From contig NZ_CP137624.1 in NCBI RefSeq assembly GCF_033880585.1, positions 2,100,001 to 2,164,000 on the forward strand: 64,000 nucleotides of DNA. Reading direction: 5' to 3'. Positions 53,078 to 62,081 of this stretch are shown one piece after another (the stretch's first letter is position 1; every line of letters begins with the position of its first letter). The position numbers and the translations under genes are program-made. The notes beneath the pieces are model-generated. The model ran no database searches. It saw nothing but the letters and a program-made list of their open reading frames with translations, and was not told the DNA's origin. The DNA comes from Lysinibacillus louembei. GTDB taxonomy: Bacteria; Bacillota; Bacilli; Bacillales_A; Planococcaceae.

Positions 53078-53941
53078 ATGAATCTATTACCATATATCGC
53101 AGTGCTACTTGCTGCTGTTTTATGGGGAACGACAGGAACAACACAAACATTTTTACAGGGGAATATTTCACCATTTGCGGTCGCATGTGTGCGCTCAGCT
53201 ATTGGTGGCGGTACGTTATTAATTTTTGCACTTTTAGCAAGGAGCATTCAATGGAAAACATGGCCTTGGAAATGGAATTTACTGGCGGCGCTATCCATTG
53301 CACTTTTCCAATGCTTGTTTTTTTCTTCTATACGCTATACTGGTGTGGCCATTGGAACGGTTATAACAATTGGCAGTGCCCCAGTTTTTGCAGGCATTAT
53401 TGAATGGCTTCTTTGGAAGGTTAAGCCGACACGTGTTTGGGCAATTTCTACAAGCTTTGCTATTGTTGGCTGTGTGCTGCTTTTTGCAATTGGTGGTGAT
53501 ACGACAGTCAATGGCTTTGGGGTGCTGCTTGCACTATGTGGTGGCATAATGTTTGCGTTTTATACGAATGTTAGCAAACGTTTGACGGAGCATGCTGCGA
53601 CATTGCCTGCAGTAGCCATGACCTTTACATTAAGCGCATTATTTTTAGTACCGCTTGCATGGTCTGATGGCTGGAGCTGGCTAGGAGAAACGACAAACCT
53701 ATTGACAATGGGCTATATGGGAATAGCAGCGACAAGCATTGCCTATATTTTATTTTTAACAGGCTTGCGGGCGGTTCCATCCTCTGCGGCAGTAACGTTA
53801 AGCTTAGCGGAGCCATTGACAGCAGCACTACTCGGTGCGTTTTTCTTGAATGAATATTTAGCGTGGACATCATGGCTAGGTGTTGTGCTGATTTTTGCTG
53901 GAATTATCGTATTAACTGTAGGAAATAAAGTGAAAGCTTAA
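53078..53941 (+). CDS. EamA/DMT-family transporter
   Basis: 287 residues, ten membrane helices in two EamA repeats. The first repeat begins LAAVLWGTTGTTQTFL, with PFAVACVRSAIGGGTLL; the second is around GGIMFAFYTNVSKRL and ends in SAAVTLSLAEPLTAALLGAFFLNEYL, the family's most conserved segment. Substrates are usually amino acids or metabolites, generally exported. The ATG at 53078 has GGAGG eight bases upstream, against two for the ATG at 53072. A terminator follows. Confidence 0.92.
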   Translation: MNLLPYIAVLLAAVLWGTTGTTQTFLQGNISPFAVACVRSAIGGGTLLIFALLARSIQWKTWPWKWNLLAALSIALFQCLFFSSIRYTGVAIGTVITIGSAPVFAGIIEWLLWKVKPTRVWAISTSFAIVGCVLLFAIGGDTTVNGFGVLLALCGGIMFAFYTNVSKRLTEHAATLPAVAMTFTLSALFLVPLAWSDGWSWLGETTNLLTMGYMGIAATSIAYILFLTGLRAVPSSAAVTLSLAEPLTAALLGAFFLNEYLAWTSWLGVVLIFAGIIVLTVGNKVKA

Positions 53942-53943
53942 TG

Positions 53944-53983
53944 AAAAGGTACTAGAGGAGCTCATTCTTCTAGTACCTTTTTT
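53944..53983 (+). terminator. Terminator of EamA gene
   Basis: Stem AAAGGTACTAGAGGA / TCTTCTAGTACCTTT with a T-run. Confidence 0.92.
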
Positions 53984-54089
53984 ATTTAAAAAATATTCAA
54001 ACAATTCTAAATACCCATTAAATAAAAAGTTCTTTTATACTATAATTAATAATAACAAGCATGTACTTTCTCATAGGGAGGGATAGAAG

Positions 54090-56681
54090 ATGAAAGAAAT
54101 GTACAATAAAAACCGTTTTTTCAATGTTTTTTCTAAAAGAAAGAGCGATAGCACGTATGTAATGGAAACAACACATGATGATTTACTGCAAATTTATACT
54201 TCACTTGTAACGAATGATCCAGAAATCGTCTTTGTTTTTTCACGTCAAGGTGAGCTATATGTTGCAAACAGAGAGAAAATGGAAGCGTTTTTTGGAACGG
54301 AAATTACATCGACAAATGACTTTCGAAAATTTACTTCCCCTGAAACATTGAAACAATTAAAAATTAGCTTTATCAATGCATTAAAAGGAATAACGACACA
54401 AGTTGATATTACTGTTCGCAATAAACAGCTAGAGGAGCTACCGCTTACTTTATCATTTGTGCCAATTAAAGAGGGCGATCAAATAACGAGTGTCTATGTG
54501 AAGGTAAGCAGCAATTTAGAGAAATATTTACTTGAGCAGCAGCTTACGTTAAAGAAAAGTCGCGATGAATATCAATATATTTTCGATCATTTGACTTCGG
54601 GAATTTGGATGCGAGAATCAATGGATGGGCCGTTTATTTACGCTTCAAAAGGGCTGGAGGACATATTAAACCTTCCAACTAATACACTTTATGAAAATGA
54701 GCAAGCTTGGTTTGAGCTTGTTAATGAAGAGTATATTGATGTGATGAATAAAGCAAAGGCACGTGTTGTGGCAGGAGAAAAAATACAGGAAATCTATGCA
54801 ATTACTTGTCAAAATGGCGAGAAAAAATGGCTGCTTGAGCAAATTGTACCACGCTTTAATCAGCAGGGAGATGTCACAAATGTTTTTGGACTTGTGCTTG
54901 ATATTACACGGGAAATTGCAATGGAGCAGGAATTACTATATTTAGCGCAATATGATGCATTAACAGGTTTGCCGAATCAAACGAAAATGAGAAAAGTATT
55001 GGGGCAATATACAAAAAAGCAAGAGCCTTTCACTATTTTAAACATTGATATCGACCGGTTCCATGTTATTAACAATTCATTAGGATATTCAACAGGTAAT
55101 GAAGCATTGAAAATATTAGCGCAAAGATTGAAACAAATAACACCTCAAAATGGTGAAATTGCCCGCATGAGCAATAATAACTTTTTAATGCTTGTGCCTC
55201 ACATATGGCAAAAAGAGATCATCACATTAGCTGAACAAATTTTAAAAACAATTCAGCAGCCTTTTACGATTCAAGAATTTGAATTGAATGTGACAGCTAG
55301 CATAGGAATTTCATTTTATCCAGCAGAGGCAGGAGACGAAAGAACATTGCTTGAAAAAGCATATAATGCTTTACAGGAGGCAAAGAAAAAAGGAAAGAAT
55401 ACGTATGAGCTTTCATCACATGTTGCAAGTATTTCAACATTTAAGCAATATATGCTAGAGCGAGATATGAGAAAAGCTATTACTGAAAAGCAATTTGCCG
55501 TTTTTTATCAGCCGCAAGTTGATACGAGAAAAGGGCTGTTGACGGGGGCACAAGCTTTTATTCGCTGGAATCATCCAGACTGGGGACTTGTCATGCCAGA
55601 TGAGTTTCTCCCATTAGCAGAAGAAAATCATTTAATTAATCCCATTACCGACTGGCTACTAGAAAAAGTGCTGCAATCGATGCAGGAGTGGCAGGCTGAA
55701 CAGCTGTCATTAAAGCCTATTACGGTCATTATTCCAGCGCTTCGACTATTGAAAAAGGGCTTTTATGATTTAGTTATTCGATTGCTTGAGCAGTACAATA
55801 TAAATCCAGCCTTCTTACGCTTTGAAATGAATCAAAATACATTTTTACATGAAGACATTATTCATGAATCAATAGAAGCATTTAAACAGCTAGGCATTCA
55901 AGTGGTTGTTGCTGATTTTGGCAAAGGACATTCCTCATTAGATTATATTCGAAAAATAAGGCCGAATATTTTGAAAGTAAACAAAGTGTTCGTTCAAAAT
56001 TTGTTTGAAGAAAATAGCATTGATGATGCGATTATTAAATCGACTATCTATTTAGCAAAGTCGCTTTCGATGGAAGTGATTGCAGAGGGGGTGGAAACGG
56101 TAGAGCAGCTCGAATTTTTAAAGCAATTGGAATGTGATGCTGTCCAAGGATATATTTTCTCAAAGCCTGCAAAAGAATCGACATTTAAAGCCATTTTAAA
56201 AACAGGCTATGTTATACCAAAAAGCAAATATAAAAGAGCAGTCACTGTAGAGAGACGGCAATATTACCGCTATCGTTTCCAGCATCTATTACAAGGGTTT
56301 TTAACAATTACTGAGTTCAATGGACAAGCGATAACGCTTGGGAAAACACCTGTGTTAATTGAAAATATAAGCTTAGGTGGCGTGAAAATTTTATCTAATT
56401 TAAAGCTACCAGTCCATCAGGATATGAAGTTTAATGTGACATTTAATATTATGGGCGAGCATTTTGAAGTGGCAGGACAGCTGCGCTGGTGGGAGGAGAA
56501 AAAGCTCGATGTATTCGGCTACGGCATTCACTTTATGACAAATATAAATGTAGAAAATCGACTAGCCGCAACGATAAATAAATTAAGTCGCTATGAGCGA
56601 AAAATGGAGGCAATTCCGAATACGCTCTTTATTTATACAGAGCCGCACAAATATTTTCGTGAAATGAATTTAATCCATTGA
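54090..56681 (+). CDS. PAS-PAS-GGDEF-EAL-PilZ protein with degenerate cyclase and phosphodiesterase sites
   Basis: 863 residues. Two PAS-like domains (about 25-150 and 150-285) precede a GGDEF-fold domain in which the active-site motif reads RMSNNNF (359-365), and an EAL-fold domain in which EAL reads QAF (488-490) in GAQAFIRW. The paired aspartates of the EAL metal site are also altered (VADFGKGHSS, KVNKVF). A C-terminal PilZ domain (about 720-835) keeps RxxxR (R723-R727) and ENISLGGVKI, both needed to bind c-di-GMP. It is therefore more likely a c-di-GMP receptor than an enzyme. No membrane helix; monocistronic, with its own terminator. The GGGAGGGATAG site precedes the ATG. Confidence 0.88.
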   Translation: MKEMYNKNRFFNVFSKRKSDSTYVMETTHDDLLQIYTSLVTNDPEIVFVFSRQGELYVANREKMEAFFGTEITSTNDFRKFTSPETLKQLKISFINALKGITTQVDITVRNKQLEELPLTLSFVPIKEGDQITSVYVKVSSNLEKYLLEQQLTLKKSRDEYQYIFDHLTSGIWMRESMDGPFIYASKGLEDILNLPTNTLYENEQAWFELVNEEYIDVMNKAKARVVAGEKIQEIYAITCQNGEKKWLLEQIVPRFNQQGDVTNVFGLVLDITREIAMEQELLYLAQYDALTGLPNQTKMRKVLGQYTKKQEPFTILNIDIDRFHVINNSLGYSTGNEALKILAQRLKQITPQNGEIARMSNNNFLMLVPHIWQKEIITLAEQILKTIQQPFTIQEFELNVTASIGISFYPAEAGDERTLLEKAYNALQEAKKKGKNTYELSSHVASISTFKQYMLERDMRKAITEKQFAVFYQPQVDTRKGLLTGAQAFIRWNHPDWGLVMPDEFLPLAEENHLINPITDWLLEKVLQSMQEWQAEQLSLKPITVIIPALRLLKKGFYDLVIRLLEQYNINPAFLRFEMNQNTFLHEDIIHESIEAFKQLGIQVVVADFGKGHSSLDYIRKIRPNILKVNKVFVQNLFEENSIDDAIIKSTIYLAKSLSMEVIAEGVETVEQLEFLKQLECDAVQGYIFSKPAKESTFKAILKTGYVIPKSKYKRAVTVERRQYYRYRFQHLLQGFLTITEFNGQAITLGKTPVLIENISLGGVKILSNLKLPVHQDMKFNVTFNIMGEHFEVAGQLRWWEEKKLDVFGYGIHFMTNINVENRLAATINKLSRYERKMEAIPNTLFIYTEPHKYFREMNLIH

Positions 56682-56685
56682 AATG

Positions 56686-56724
56686 GCTGACTGAAAAGAT
56701 AATATCTTTTCAGTCAGCTGTTTT
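56686..56724. terminator. Bidirectional terminator
   Basis: Perfect stem GCTGACTGAAAAGAT / ATCTTTTCAGTCAGC with T-run. The stem includes the last codons of the convergent DUF3221 gene. Confidence 0.93.
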
Positions 56725-57027
56725 AATTTCAATTTTAGTTGCACTTGCCTGTGCCTGTGCAGGATCACTTGTCTCAACGAAATTTACCCACACAGAGACA
56801 GTTTGACCAATTTTCAAAGAATCCATTGAATTGCTAGCAATCCAAACTTTGTAGCTGCTTTGCAGTAAAAACCTACCGCTCTCTAGCTCTATAATTTCTC
56901 CAGTAATAACAAGCAATTCCTCATTATTTGTTGTAGGAGAAGCTGCATTATCCATAATCATTTGTGAAAAAGCGATGAGGAGAATAGAGATGGTTATTAA
57001 AATGATGAATGTAATATTCTTTTTCAT
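56710..57027 (-). CDS. DUF3221-like exported protein
   Basis: 105 residues. The N-terminal helix (about 4-24) is a signal or anchor, then comes a small OB-fold-like domain with VITGEIIELESGRFLL, YKVWIASN, IGQTVSVWV and a closing TKIEI. These are the features of DUF3221 proteins, small exported or membrane-anchored proteins of Bacillales with no assigned function. AAGGGGG ribosome site. Its stop codon lies within the terminator hairpin. Confidence 0.7.
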   Translation of the reverse strand: MKKNITFIILITISILLIAFSQMIMDNAASPTTNNEELLVITGEIIELESGRFLLQSSYKVWIASNSMDSLKIGQTVSVWVNFVETSDPAQAQASATKIEIKTAD

Positions 57028-57137
57028 CTTTATAGCCCCCTTCTATTATCTTATTAAGAAGTTTTGTATAGGTAAAGCTGCAACTTATAAGGCAGGAAAA
57101 ACGTTGTGATTTTGGAAAGGAAATGGAGGGACAAGAA

Positions 57138-57734
57138 ATGGGCTCGAGAATTATGCATTTGATTATCTCACAGAAGATAGCAGAACGGATCGCAATAAAG
57201 GACAAAGCGAGCTTTTTAGCAGGTGGCATCGCACCGGATGCTGCATTAGACAAAGAGCGCTCGCATTTTTATATTGGTCAACAGGAAGATTATACACGAA
57301 AAATTGATTATACAGGTTTTTTAGAAAAATATAATACACACAAAGAACAGTCATACATACTTGGCTACTATACGCATTTAATTACAGATGATTTATGGCT
57401 GCAAGGCTTCTATCTACCTTGGCTAAAAAATCGTATGGAAAATGACCAAAATCTAGGAAGGCTTTATCATCAAGATTTTATGCTACTAAATGGGCAGCTA
57501 TTAGCATATTACGGCTTCAATGAATCTATATTGCCATCTAAAGCAACCATTGTGAATTTAGAGGAAGTAACTGAACAGGAGGTTATGCAGTTTTTACCTT
57601 ATGTACAAGGTGACATGGTGTATGATGAGGATATGCTAAAGCAAAATTTACAGGTTTTCACATTGCCACAAATCATCGGCTATATTGAAACATCGGTTGA
57701 AAAGGGACAGCAGTTAATGAAAGAATTGGTTTAA
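57138..57734 (+). CDS. Zinc-dependent phospholipase C-like hydrolase
   Basis: 198 residues. MGSRIMHLIISQKIAERI, FLAGGIAPDA, RSHFY, YILGYYTHLITDDLW and the following helices correspond to the zinc-dependent phospholipase C/D (PF00882-like) fold, with histidines and aspartates in the expected places (H7, D in APDA, H in YYTHL, DD in ITDDLW). No signal peptide is seen. The ATG at 57138 has GGAGGG six bases away; 57123 has none. Confidence 0.78.
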   Translation: MGSRIMHLIISQKIAERIAIKDKASFLAGGIAPDAALDKERSHFYIGQQEDYTRKIDYTGFLEKYNTHKEQSYILGYYTHLITDDLWLQGFYLPWLKNRMENDQNLGRLYHQDFMLLNGQLLAYYGFNESILPSKATIVNLEEVTEQEVMQFLPYVQGDMVYDEDMLKQNLQVFTLPQIIGYIETSVEKGQQLMKELV

Positions 57735-57743
57735 AAGTAGAGA

Positions 57744-57845
57744 TTCGCTCAACGAATGGTGGAATTCGCTCAACCAAACACGAAATTCGCTCATCGACCA
57801 ATGCAATTCGCTCAACCAAATGTAAAATTCGCTCATCGAAACGCA
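57744..57845. repeat. 21-bp-period tandem array, locus 3
   Basis: ATTCGCTCA begins at 57744, 57765, 57785, 57806 and 57827: steps of 21, 20, 21 and 21 bases. After the core, alternate units carry ACCAA or TCGA. It lies between the phospholipase-like gene and the thioredoxin terminator. The core is near the reverse complement of the locus-1 core. Confidence 0.85.
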
Positions 57846-57882
57846 AAAAACAAGCTCCCGACCAAGCGGGAGCTTGTTTTTT
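57845..57882. terminator. Terminator of thioredoxin gene, bidirectional
   Basis: Stem CAAGCTCCCG / CGGGAGCTTG flanked by an A-run and a T-run. Confidence 0.93.
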
Positions 57883-58198
57883 ATGCTTGCGCGTCTAAAA
57901 ACTCAGTTACTTGTGCAGGTGATTTAGCATTGGCACTATGTAAGTGTGCTAATTTTTCACCATTTTTGAAGATTAATAATGACGGGATGCCCATTACTTG
58001 ATATTTTTCAGCTAGCTCTGGGAAATCATCGCGGTTGATAGAATACCATTTATATTGGTTGTATTCCTCGATAATTGGGTCAATAAACATATCCATGCGT
58101 GTGCAATCAGGGCACCAGCCTGCAAAAAATTTAATGATAACTGCTTGCTCTGTTGAAGTTAATTCGTTAAATTGCTCTAATGTTGTTATTTGTTCCAT
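57881..58198 (-). CDS. Thioredoxin-family protein (YtpP-like)
   Basis: 105 residues, thioredoxin fold with active site FFAGWCPDCTRMD and cis-proline in MGIPSLLIF. The WCPDC motif and short length match the YtpP group of Bacillus, which handles thiol exchange, including bacillithiol-related disulfides. The ATG at 58198 has AAAGGAG eight bases upstream; the frame is open to 58252 without a ribosome site. Monocistronic. Confidence 0.9.
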   Translation of the reverse strand: MEQITTLEQFNELTSTEQAVIIKFFAGWCPDCTRMDMFIDPIIEEYNQYKWYSINRDDFPELAEKYQVMGIPSLLIFKNGEKLAHLHSANAKSPAQVTEFLDAQA

Positions 58199-58388
58199 TG
58201 ATCTCACTCCTTTATGATTAGTGTACCGATTTTCAAATGTGAACGAAAGCAATTTGCTTGTCGATAGAAAAAATTTTGAAAATACTGTGAAAAAAATATT
58301 GCTTTAATAAAAGAAATACACTACACTAAAAACAGAAATGATGTGAAAAAAATATTTTAGTAGTGAGCTATTTTTTTTCGTTACAAAA

Positions 58389-58406
58389 TGAATGACTGTT
58401 CATTCA
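58389..58406 (+). promoter_or_regulatory. FadR operator of the fad operon
   Basis: TGAATGACTGTTCATTCA is an 18-base palindrome that fits the Bacillus FadR (YsiA, TetR family) consensus TGAATGANTANTCATTCA in both half-sites. It lies 27 bases before the fadN start. Long-chain acyl-CoA would release the repressor. The fadR gene itself is not in the window. Confidence 0.88.
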
Positions 58407-58432
58407 AAGAATTGCACAAGGGGGAATTGCTC

Positions 58433-60817
58433 GTGGCTTACAGCATTAAAAAGGCAGCCGTTTTAGGCTCAGGGGTTATGGGATCAGGTATTGCAGCACA
58501 TTTAGCGAATATCGGTATTCCGACATTATTGTTGGATATTGCACCGAAGGAATTAACAGCGGAGGAGCAAGCGAAGGGGTTAACGCTTGAGCATCCTGTA
58601 GTACGCAATCGTTTTGCACAAGGGGCAATGCAAAAACTATTAAAACAAAAACCAGCACCACTATCTTCGAAGCAAAACTTAGCTTTAATCACACCAGGGA
58701 ATTTTGAGGATGATTTAGAGAAGCTAAAAGATGTGGATTGGATTATTGAAGTTGTTGTTGAAAATTTAGATATTAAAAAGAGCTTATATGAAAAAATTGA
58801 TGCTGCGAGAACAGCTGGCACAATTATTACATCAAATACATCAGGTATTAGCATTAATGCGATGGCAGAGGGACGCTCAGAGGATTTCCAAAAGCATTTC
58901 TTAGGAACGCATTTCTTCAATCCACCGCGCTATTTAAAGCTTTTAGAAGTTATCCCAGCAAATACAACTGCACCAGAAGTGGTCGCATTTATGCGTGAAT
59001 TCGGTGAAGATGTGCTTGGCAAAGGGGTTGTTATCGCAAAAGATACGCCAAACTTTATTGCAAATCGTATCGGTACATACGGTTTACTTGTAACGATGCG
59101 TGAAATGCAGGAGCGTGGCTATTCAATCGGAGAAGTTGATTCCGTAACAGGTCCTTTAATCGGTCGCCCAAAATCAGCAACTTTCCGTACGTTAGATGTT
59201 GTAGGATTAGATACATTTGCGCATGTTGCTAAAAACGTTTATGACAATACGACAGGTGAGGAGCAACAAGTATTTGCAGAATCAGCAGTCGTGAAAAAGA
59301 TGATTGCCAATGGCTGGCTAGGTGCGAAGTCAGGTCAAGGCTTCTTCTTAAAGCAAGGCAAGGAAATTCTTGAGCTAAACTTACAAACATTTGAATATGA
59401 GCCAGTGAAAAAGCTGAAAACGCCTTCTATGGAAATGGCAAAGCAAGCTAGAGGCTTAGCCAATAAAGTAAAAACACTGGTTTATGCAAATGACCGTGTA
59501 GGCGAGTTATTATGGAATGTTTTTGCACCGACATTGATTTATTCAGCACAGCTACATGGCGAAATTGCAGATGACATTGTGGCAATCGACAATGCGATGA
59601 AATGGGGCTTCGGCTGGGCACAAGGGCCATTTGAAATGTGGGATGCAATTGGTGTGAAAGACTCTGTTGCAAAAATGGAGGCAGAAGGTCGAGAAGTGCC
59701 AGCATTCGTGAAAGGTTTATTAGAAAAAGGCTTTGATACATTCTACTCAGAAATTGATGGTGATTTAGCCTTCTATAATGGGACAGAATATGAAAAAGTG
59801 CCAACGAATCCGAAAGTAATTGATTTAAAGCGCTATAAGAAAAAGCATGGTGTCATTAAATCAAATACGGGTGCTAGCTTAATTGATTTAGGTGATGGCA
59901 TTGCATTATTAGAATTCCACTCACAATCAAATGCCATTGGCTTAGACATTATTCAAATGCTGAACTTCGCAATTGACGAAGTAGAAGCAAATTACAAAGG
60001 CTTAGTTATCGGTAACCAAGGCAAGAACTTCTGTGTTGGGGCGAACTTAGGCATGATTTTAATGGAAGCACAGGATGATAATATTTTCGAGCTAGACTTC
60101 GTCGTGAGCGCATTCCAAAAGGCGATGCGTCGCATTAAATATTGCACAAAGCCAGTTGTCGCAGCACCTTTCCAAATGGCTTTAGGTGGCGGAGCGGAAG
60201 TGTGCTTACCAGCAGCGCATATTCAAGCGTCTGCTGAAACATATATGGGTCTTGTAGAAGTAGGCGTTGGCTTAATTCCAGGGGGCGGCGGTAATATCGG
60301 TCTTTATCAAAAGTTCTTAAAAGGCTTGCCAAATGGGGTAGAAATCGATTACCAAGCAATCGCAACAAAAGTATTTGAAACAATTGCGATGGCGAAAGTA
60401 TCAACGTCTGGTGAGGAAGCACGTGAAAACAACTTCTTAAACTTTGCGGATGGCATTTCTGTTAATGCAGATCATCAACTTTATGATGCAAAGCAAGCAG
60501 CGCTAGCATTATATGAGGCGGGTTATACTGCACCGTTAAAGCAAAAGGTGAAGGTTGTTGGGGCACCAGGCTATGCAACATTGCTGTTAGGTGCACAGGG
60601 CATGTTCCAATCAGGCTATATTAGTGAGCATGATTTAAAAATTGCCAAAAAGCTTGCATATGTGATTGCAGGGGGCTTAGTACCATATGGAACAGAAGTG
60701 ACAGAGGAATACTTATTAAACTTAGAAAAAGAGGCATTTTTACAATTAGTTGCTGATCCAAAATCGCAAATGCGTATGCAGCACATGCTTGTAAAAGGAA
60801 AGCCATTACGTAACTAG
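58433..60817 (+). CDS. fadN: 3-hydroxyacyl-CoA dehydrogenase / enoyl-CoA hydratase
   Basis: 794 residues from GTG at 58433, bifunctional beta-oxidation enzyme. The N-terminal NAD domain begins AAVLGSGVMGSGIAAHLANIG, with TSNTSGISI and GTHFFNPPRYLKLLEV. A second dehydrogenase helical region lies in the middle, and the C-terminal crotonase domain (about 495-700) has LVIGNQGKNFCVGANLGMI and GGGAEVCLPAAHIQA. The length matches B. subtilis FadN. An ATG at 58388 is within the FadR operator and without a ribosome site; AAGGGGG is eight bases from the GTG. First gene of fadN-fadA-fadE. Confidence 0.95.
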   Translation: MAYSIKKAAVLGSGVMGSGIAAHLANIGIPTLLLDIAPKELTAEEQAKGLTLEHPVVRNRFAQGAMQKLLKQKPAPLSSKQNLALITPGNFEDDLEKLKDVDWIIEVVVENLDIKKSLYEKIDAARTAGTIITSNTSGISINAMAEGRSEDFQKHFLGTHFFNPPRYLKLLEVIPANTTAPEVVAFMREFGEDVLGKGVVIAKDTPNFIANRIGTYGLLVTMREMQERGYSIGEVDSVTGPLIGRPKSATFRTLDVVGLDTFAHVAKNVYDNTTGEEQQVFAESAVVKKMIANGWLGAKSGQGFFLKQGKEILELNLQTFEYEPVKKLKTPSMEMAKQARGLANKVKTLVYANDRVGELLWNVFAPTLIYSAQLHGEIADDIVAIDNAMKWGFGWAQGPFEMWDAIGVKDSVAKMEAEGREVPAFVKGLLEKGFDTFYSEIDGDLAFYNGTEYEKVPTNPKVIDLKRYKKKHGVIKSNTGASLIDLGDGIALLEFHSQSNAIGLDIIQMLNFAIDEVEANYKGLVIGNQGKNFCVGANLGMILMEAQDDNIFELDFVVSAFQKAMRRIKYCTKPVVAAPFQMALGGGAEVCLPAAHIQASAETYMGLVEVGVGLIPGGGGNIGLYQKFLKGLPNGVEIDYQAIATKVFETIAMAKVSTSGEEARENNFLNFADGISVNADHQLYDAKQAALALYEAGYTAPLKQKVKVVGAPGYATLLLGAQGMFQSGYISEHDLKIAKKLAYVIAGGLVPYGTEVTEEYLLNLEKEAFLQLVADPKSQMRMQHMLVKGKPLRN

Positions 60818-60836
60818 TCATAAAAGGGGGATATGA

Positions 60837-62012
60837 ATGATGCGTGAAGCCGTCATTGTAGCAGGTGCTCGTACACCGATTGGGAAAGCAAAGAAGGGGT
60901 CGTTAGCAACAGTCCGTCCAGATGATTTCGGTGCACTTGTTGTCAAAGAAGCATTGAATCGAGCAGGTTACGAAGGGCCGATTGATGATTTAATTATAGG
61001 CTGTGCGATGCCAGAAGCAGAGCAGGGCATGAATATAGCACGTAATATTGGAGCATTAGCAGGGTTACCAGATACAACACCTGCATTAACAGTCAACCGT
61101 TTCTGTTCATCAGGCTTACAAACAATTGCCTATGCTGCAGAGCGCATTATGCTAGGACATTCCAAGGCGATACTAGCAGGTGGCGTTGAGTCGATGAGTA
61201 TGATTCCGATGACAGGAAATACGATCCGCTTGAATCCGAAGCTTGCAGAGGAAGCACCACAGTATTATATGAGCATGGGACATACGGCAGAGGAAGTAGC
61301 ACAGCGCTATGAAGTGAGCCGTGAAGACCAAGATAAATTTGCGGTACGTTCACATGAATTAGCTGAAAAAGCGATTAAAGAGGGCAAATTTAAGGACGAA
61401 ATCGTAGCTGTAGAAGTTGTCCAGCATTATGTAGATGAGAAAAACAAGCTACAGGAAAAGAAATTTATTTTTGATACAGATGAAGGTGTGCGTCCAGGCA
61501 CTTCTGTGGAAGGCTTAGCTAAATTACGTCCAGCCTTTAATGTTAAAGGCTCTGTTACAGCAGGAAACGCTTCTCAAACTTCAGATGGCGCAGCTGCTGT
61601 CTTGGTAATGGATAAGGAAGAAGCAGAGGCACAAGGCTTAAAGCCACTTGCAAAGTTTTTAGGCTTTGCGGTTGGTGGAGTAGCGCCAGAAGTAATGGGC
61701 ATTGGTCCGATTGTCGCTGTGCCAAAAGCGTTAGAAATTGCTGGCTTAACGCAGGAGCAAATTGATTTATGGGAAATCAACGAAGCGTTCGCCTCACAAT
61801 CATTGCAGGTTGTACGTCATTTAGGCATTGATGAAGAAAAAGTAAACGTCAATGGTGGAGCGATTGCATTGGGGCATCCACTTGGTGCAACAGGCACGAT
61901 TTTAACATTGAAATTAATTCACGAACTAAAGCGTCGTGGCGGCAAATATGGCGTTGTGACAATGTGTATCGGTGGCGGCATGGGCGCTGCTGGTGTGTTC
62001 GAAATACTATAA
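60837..62012 (+). CDS. fadA: Acetyl-CoA C-acyltransferase (3-ketoacyl-CoA thiolase)
   Basis: 391 residues, last step of the beta-oxidation cycle. C90 in NRFCSSGLQT is the nucleophile; H347 in GGAIALGHPLGATG and C377 in MCIGGGMGAAG complete the site; NEAFASQ is present. Starts 19 bases after fadN; two consecutive ATGs (60837, 60840) are both compatible with the AAAAGGGGG site. Clearly distinct from the thiolase at 13176, which lacks adjacent partners. Confidence 0.95.
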   Translation: MMREAVIVAGARTPIGKAKKGSLATVRPDDFGALVVKEALNRAGYEGPIDDLIIGCAMPEAEQGMNIARNIGALAGLPDTTPALTVNRFCSSGLQTIAYAAERIMLGHSKAILAGGVESMSMIPMTGNTIRLNPKLAEEAPQYYMSMGHTAEEVAQRYEVSREDQDKFAVRSHELAEKAIKEGKFKDEIVAVEVVQHYVDEKNKLQEKKFIFDTDEGVRPGTSVEGLAKLRPAFNVKGSVTAGNASQTSDGAAAVLVMDKEEAEAQGLKPLAKFLGFAVGGVAPEVMGIGPIVAVPKALEIAGLTQEQIDLWEINEAFASQSLQVVRHLGIDEEKVNVNGGAIALGHPLGATGTILTLKLIHELKRRGGKYGVVTMCIGGGMGAAGVFEIL

Positions 62013-62027
62013 CAAGGCTAGATTGGA

Positions 62028-62061
62028 AATTGTGTGAGAATTGTGTGAGTGCCTGGCACTC
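62028..62061. repeat. Tandem 11-mer and 15-base palindrome in the fadA-fadE gap
   Basis: AATTGTGTGAG occurs twice head to tail (62028-62038, 62039-62049) and runs into GAGTGCCTGGCACTC (62047-62061), a perfect palindrome around a single T. Similar GTGCCTGGCAC palindromes are widespread as intergenic repeats in bacteria. It may be a transcript-stabilising hairpin within the operon. Confidence 0.7.
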
Positions 62062-62081
62062 AAAATAAGGGGGAACTAATA

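Noticed and set aside
57756-58001. Frame encoding repeated FAQPN/FAHR
   Set aside because: A by-product of the 21-bp array (locus 3); it continues antisense to the thioredoxin gene and has no ribosome site.
58388-58432. fadN start at ATG 58388
   Set aside because: The ATG is inside the FadR operator and has no ribosome site; GTG at 58433 has AAGGGGG at proper distance and matches the FadN N-terminus.
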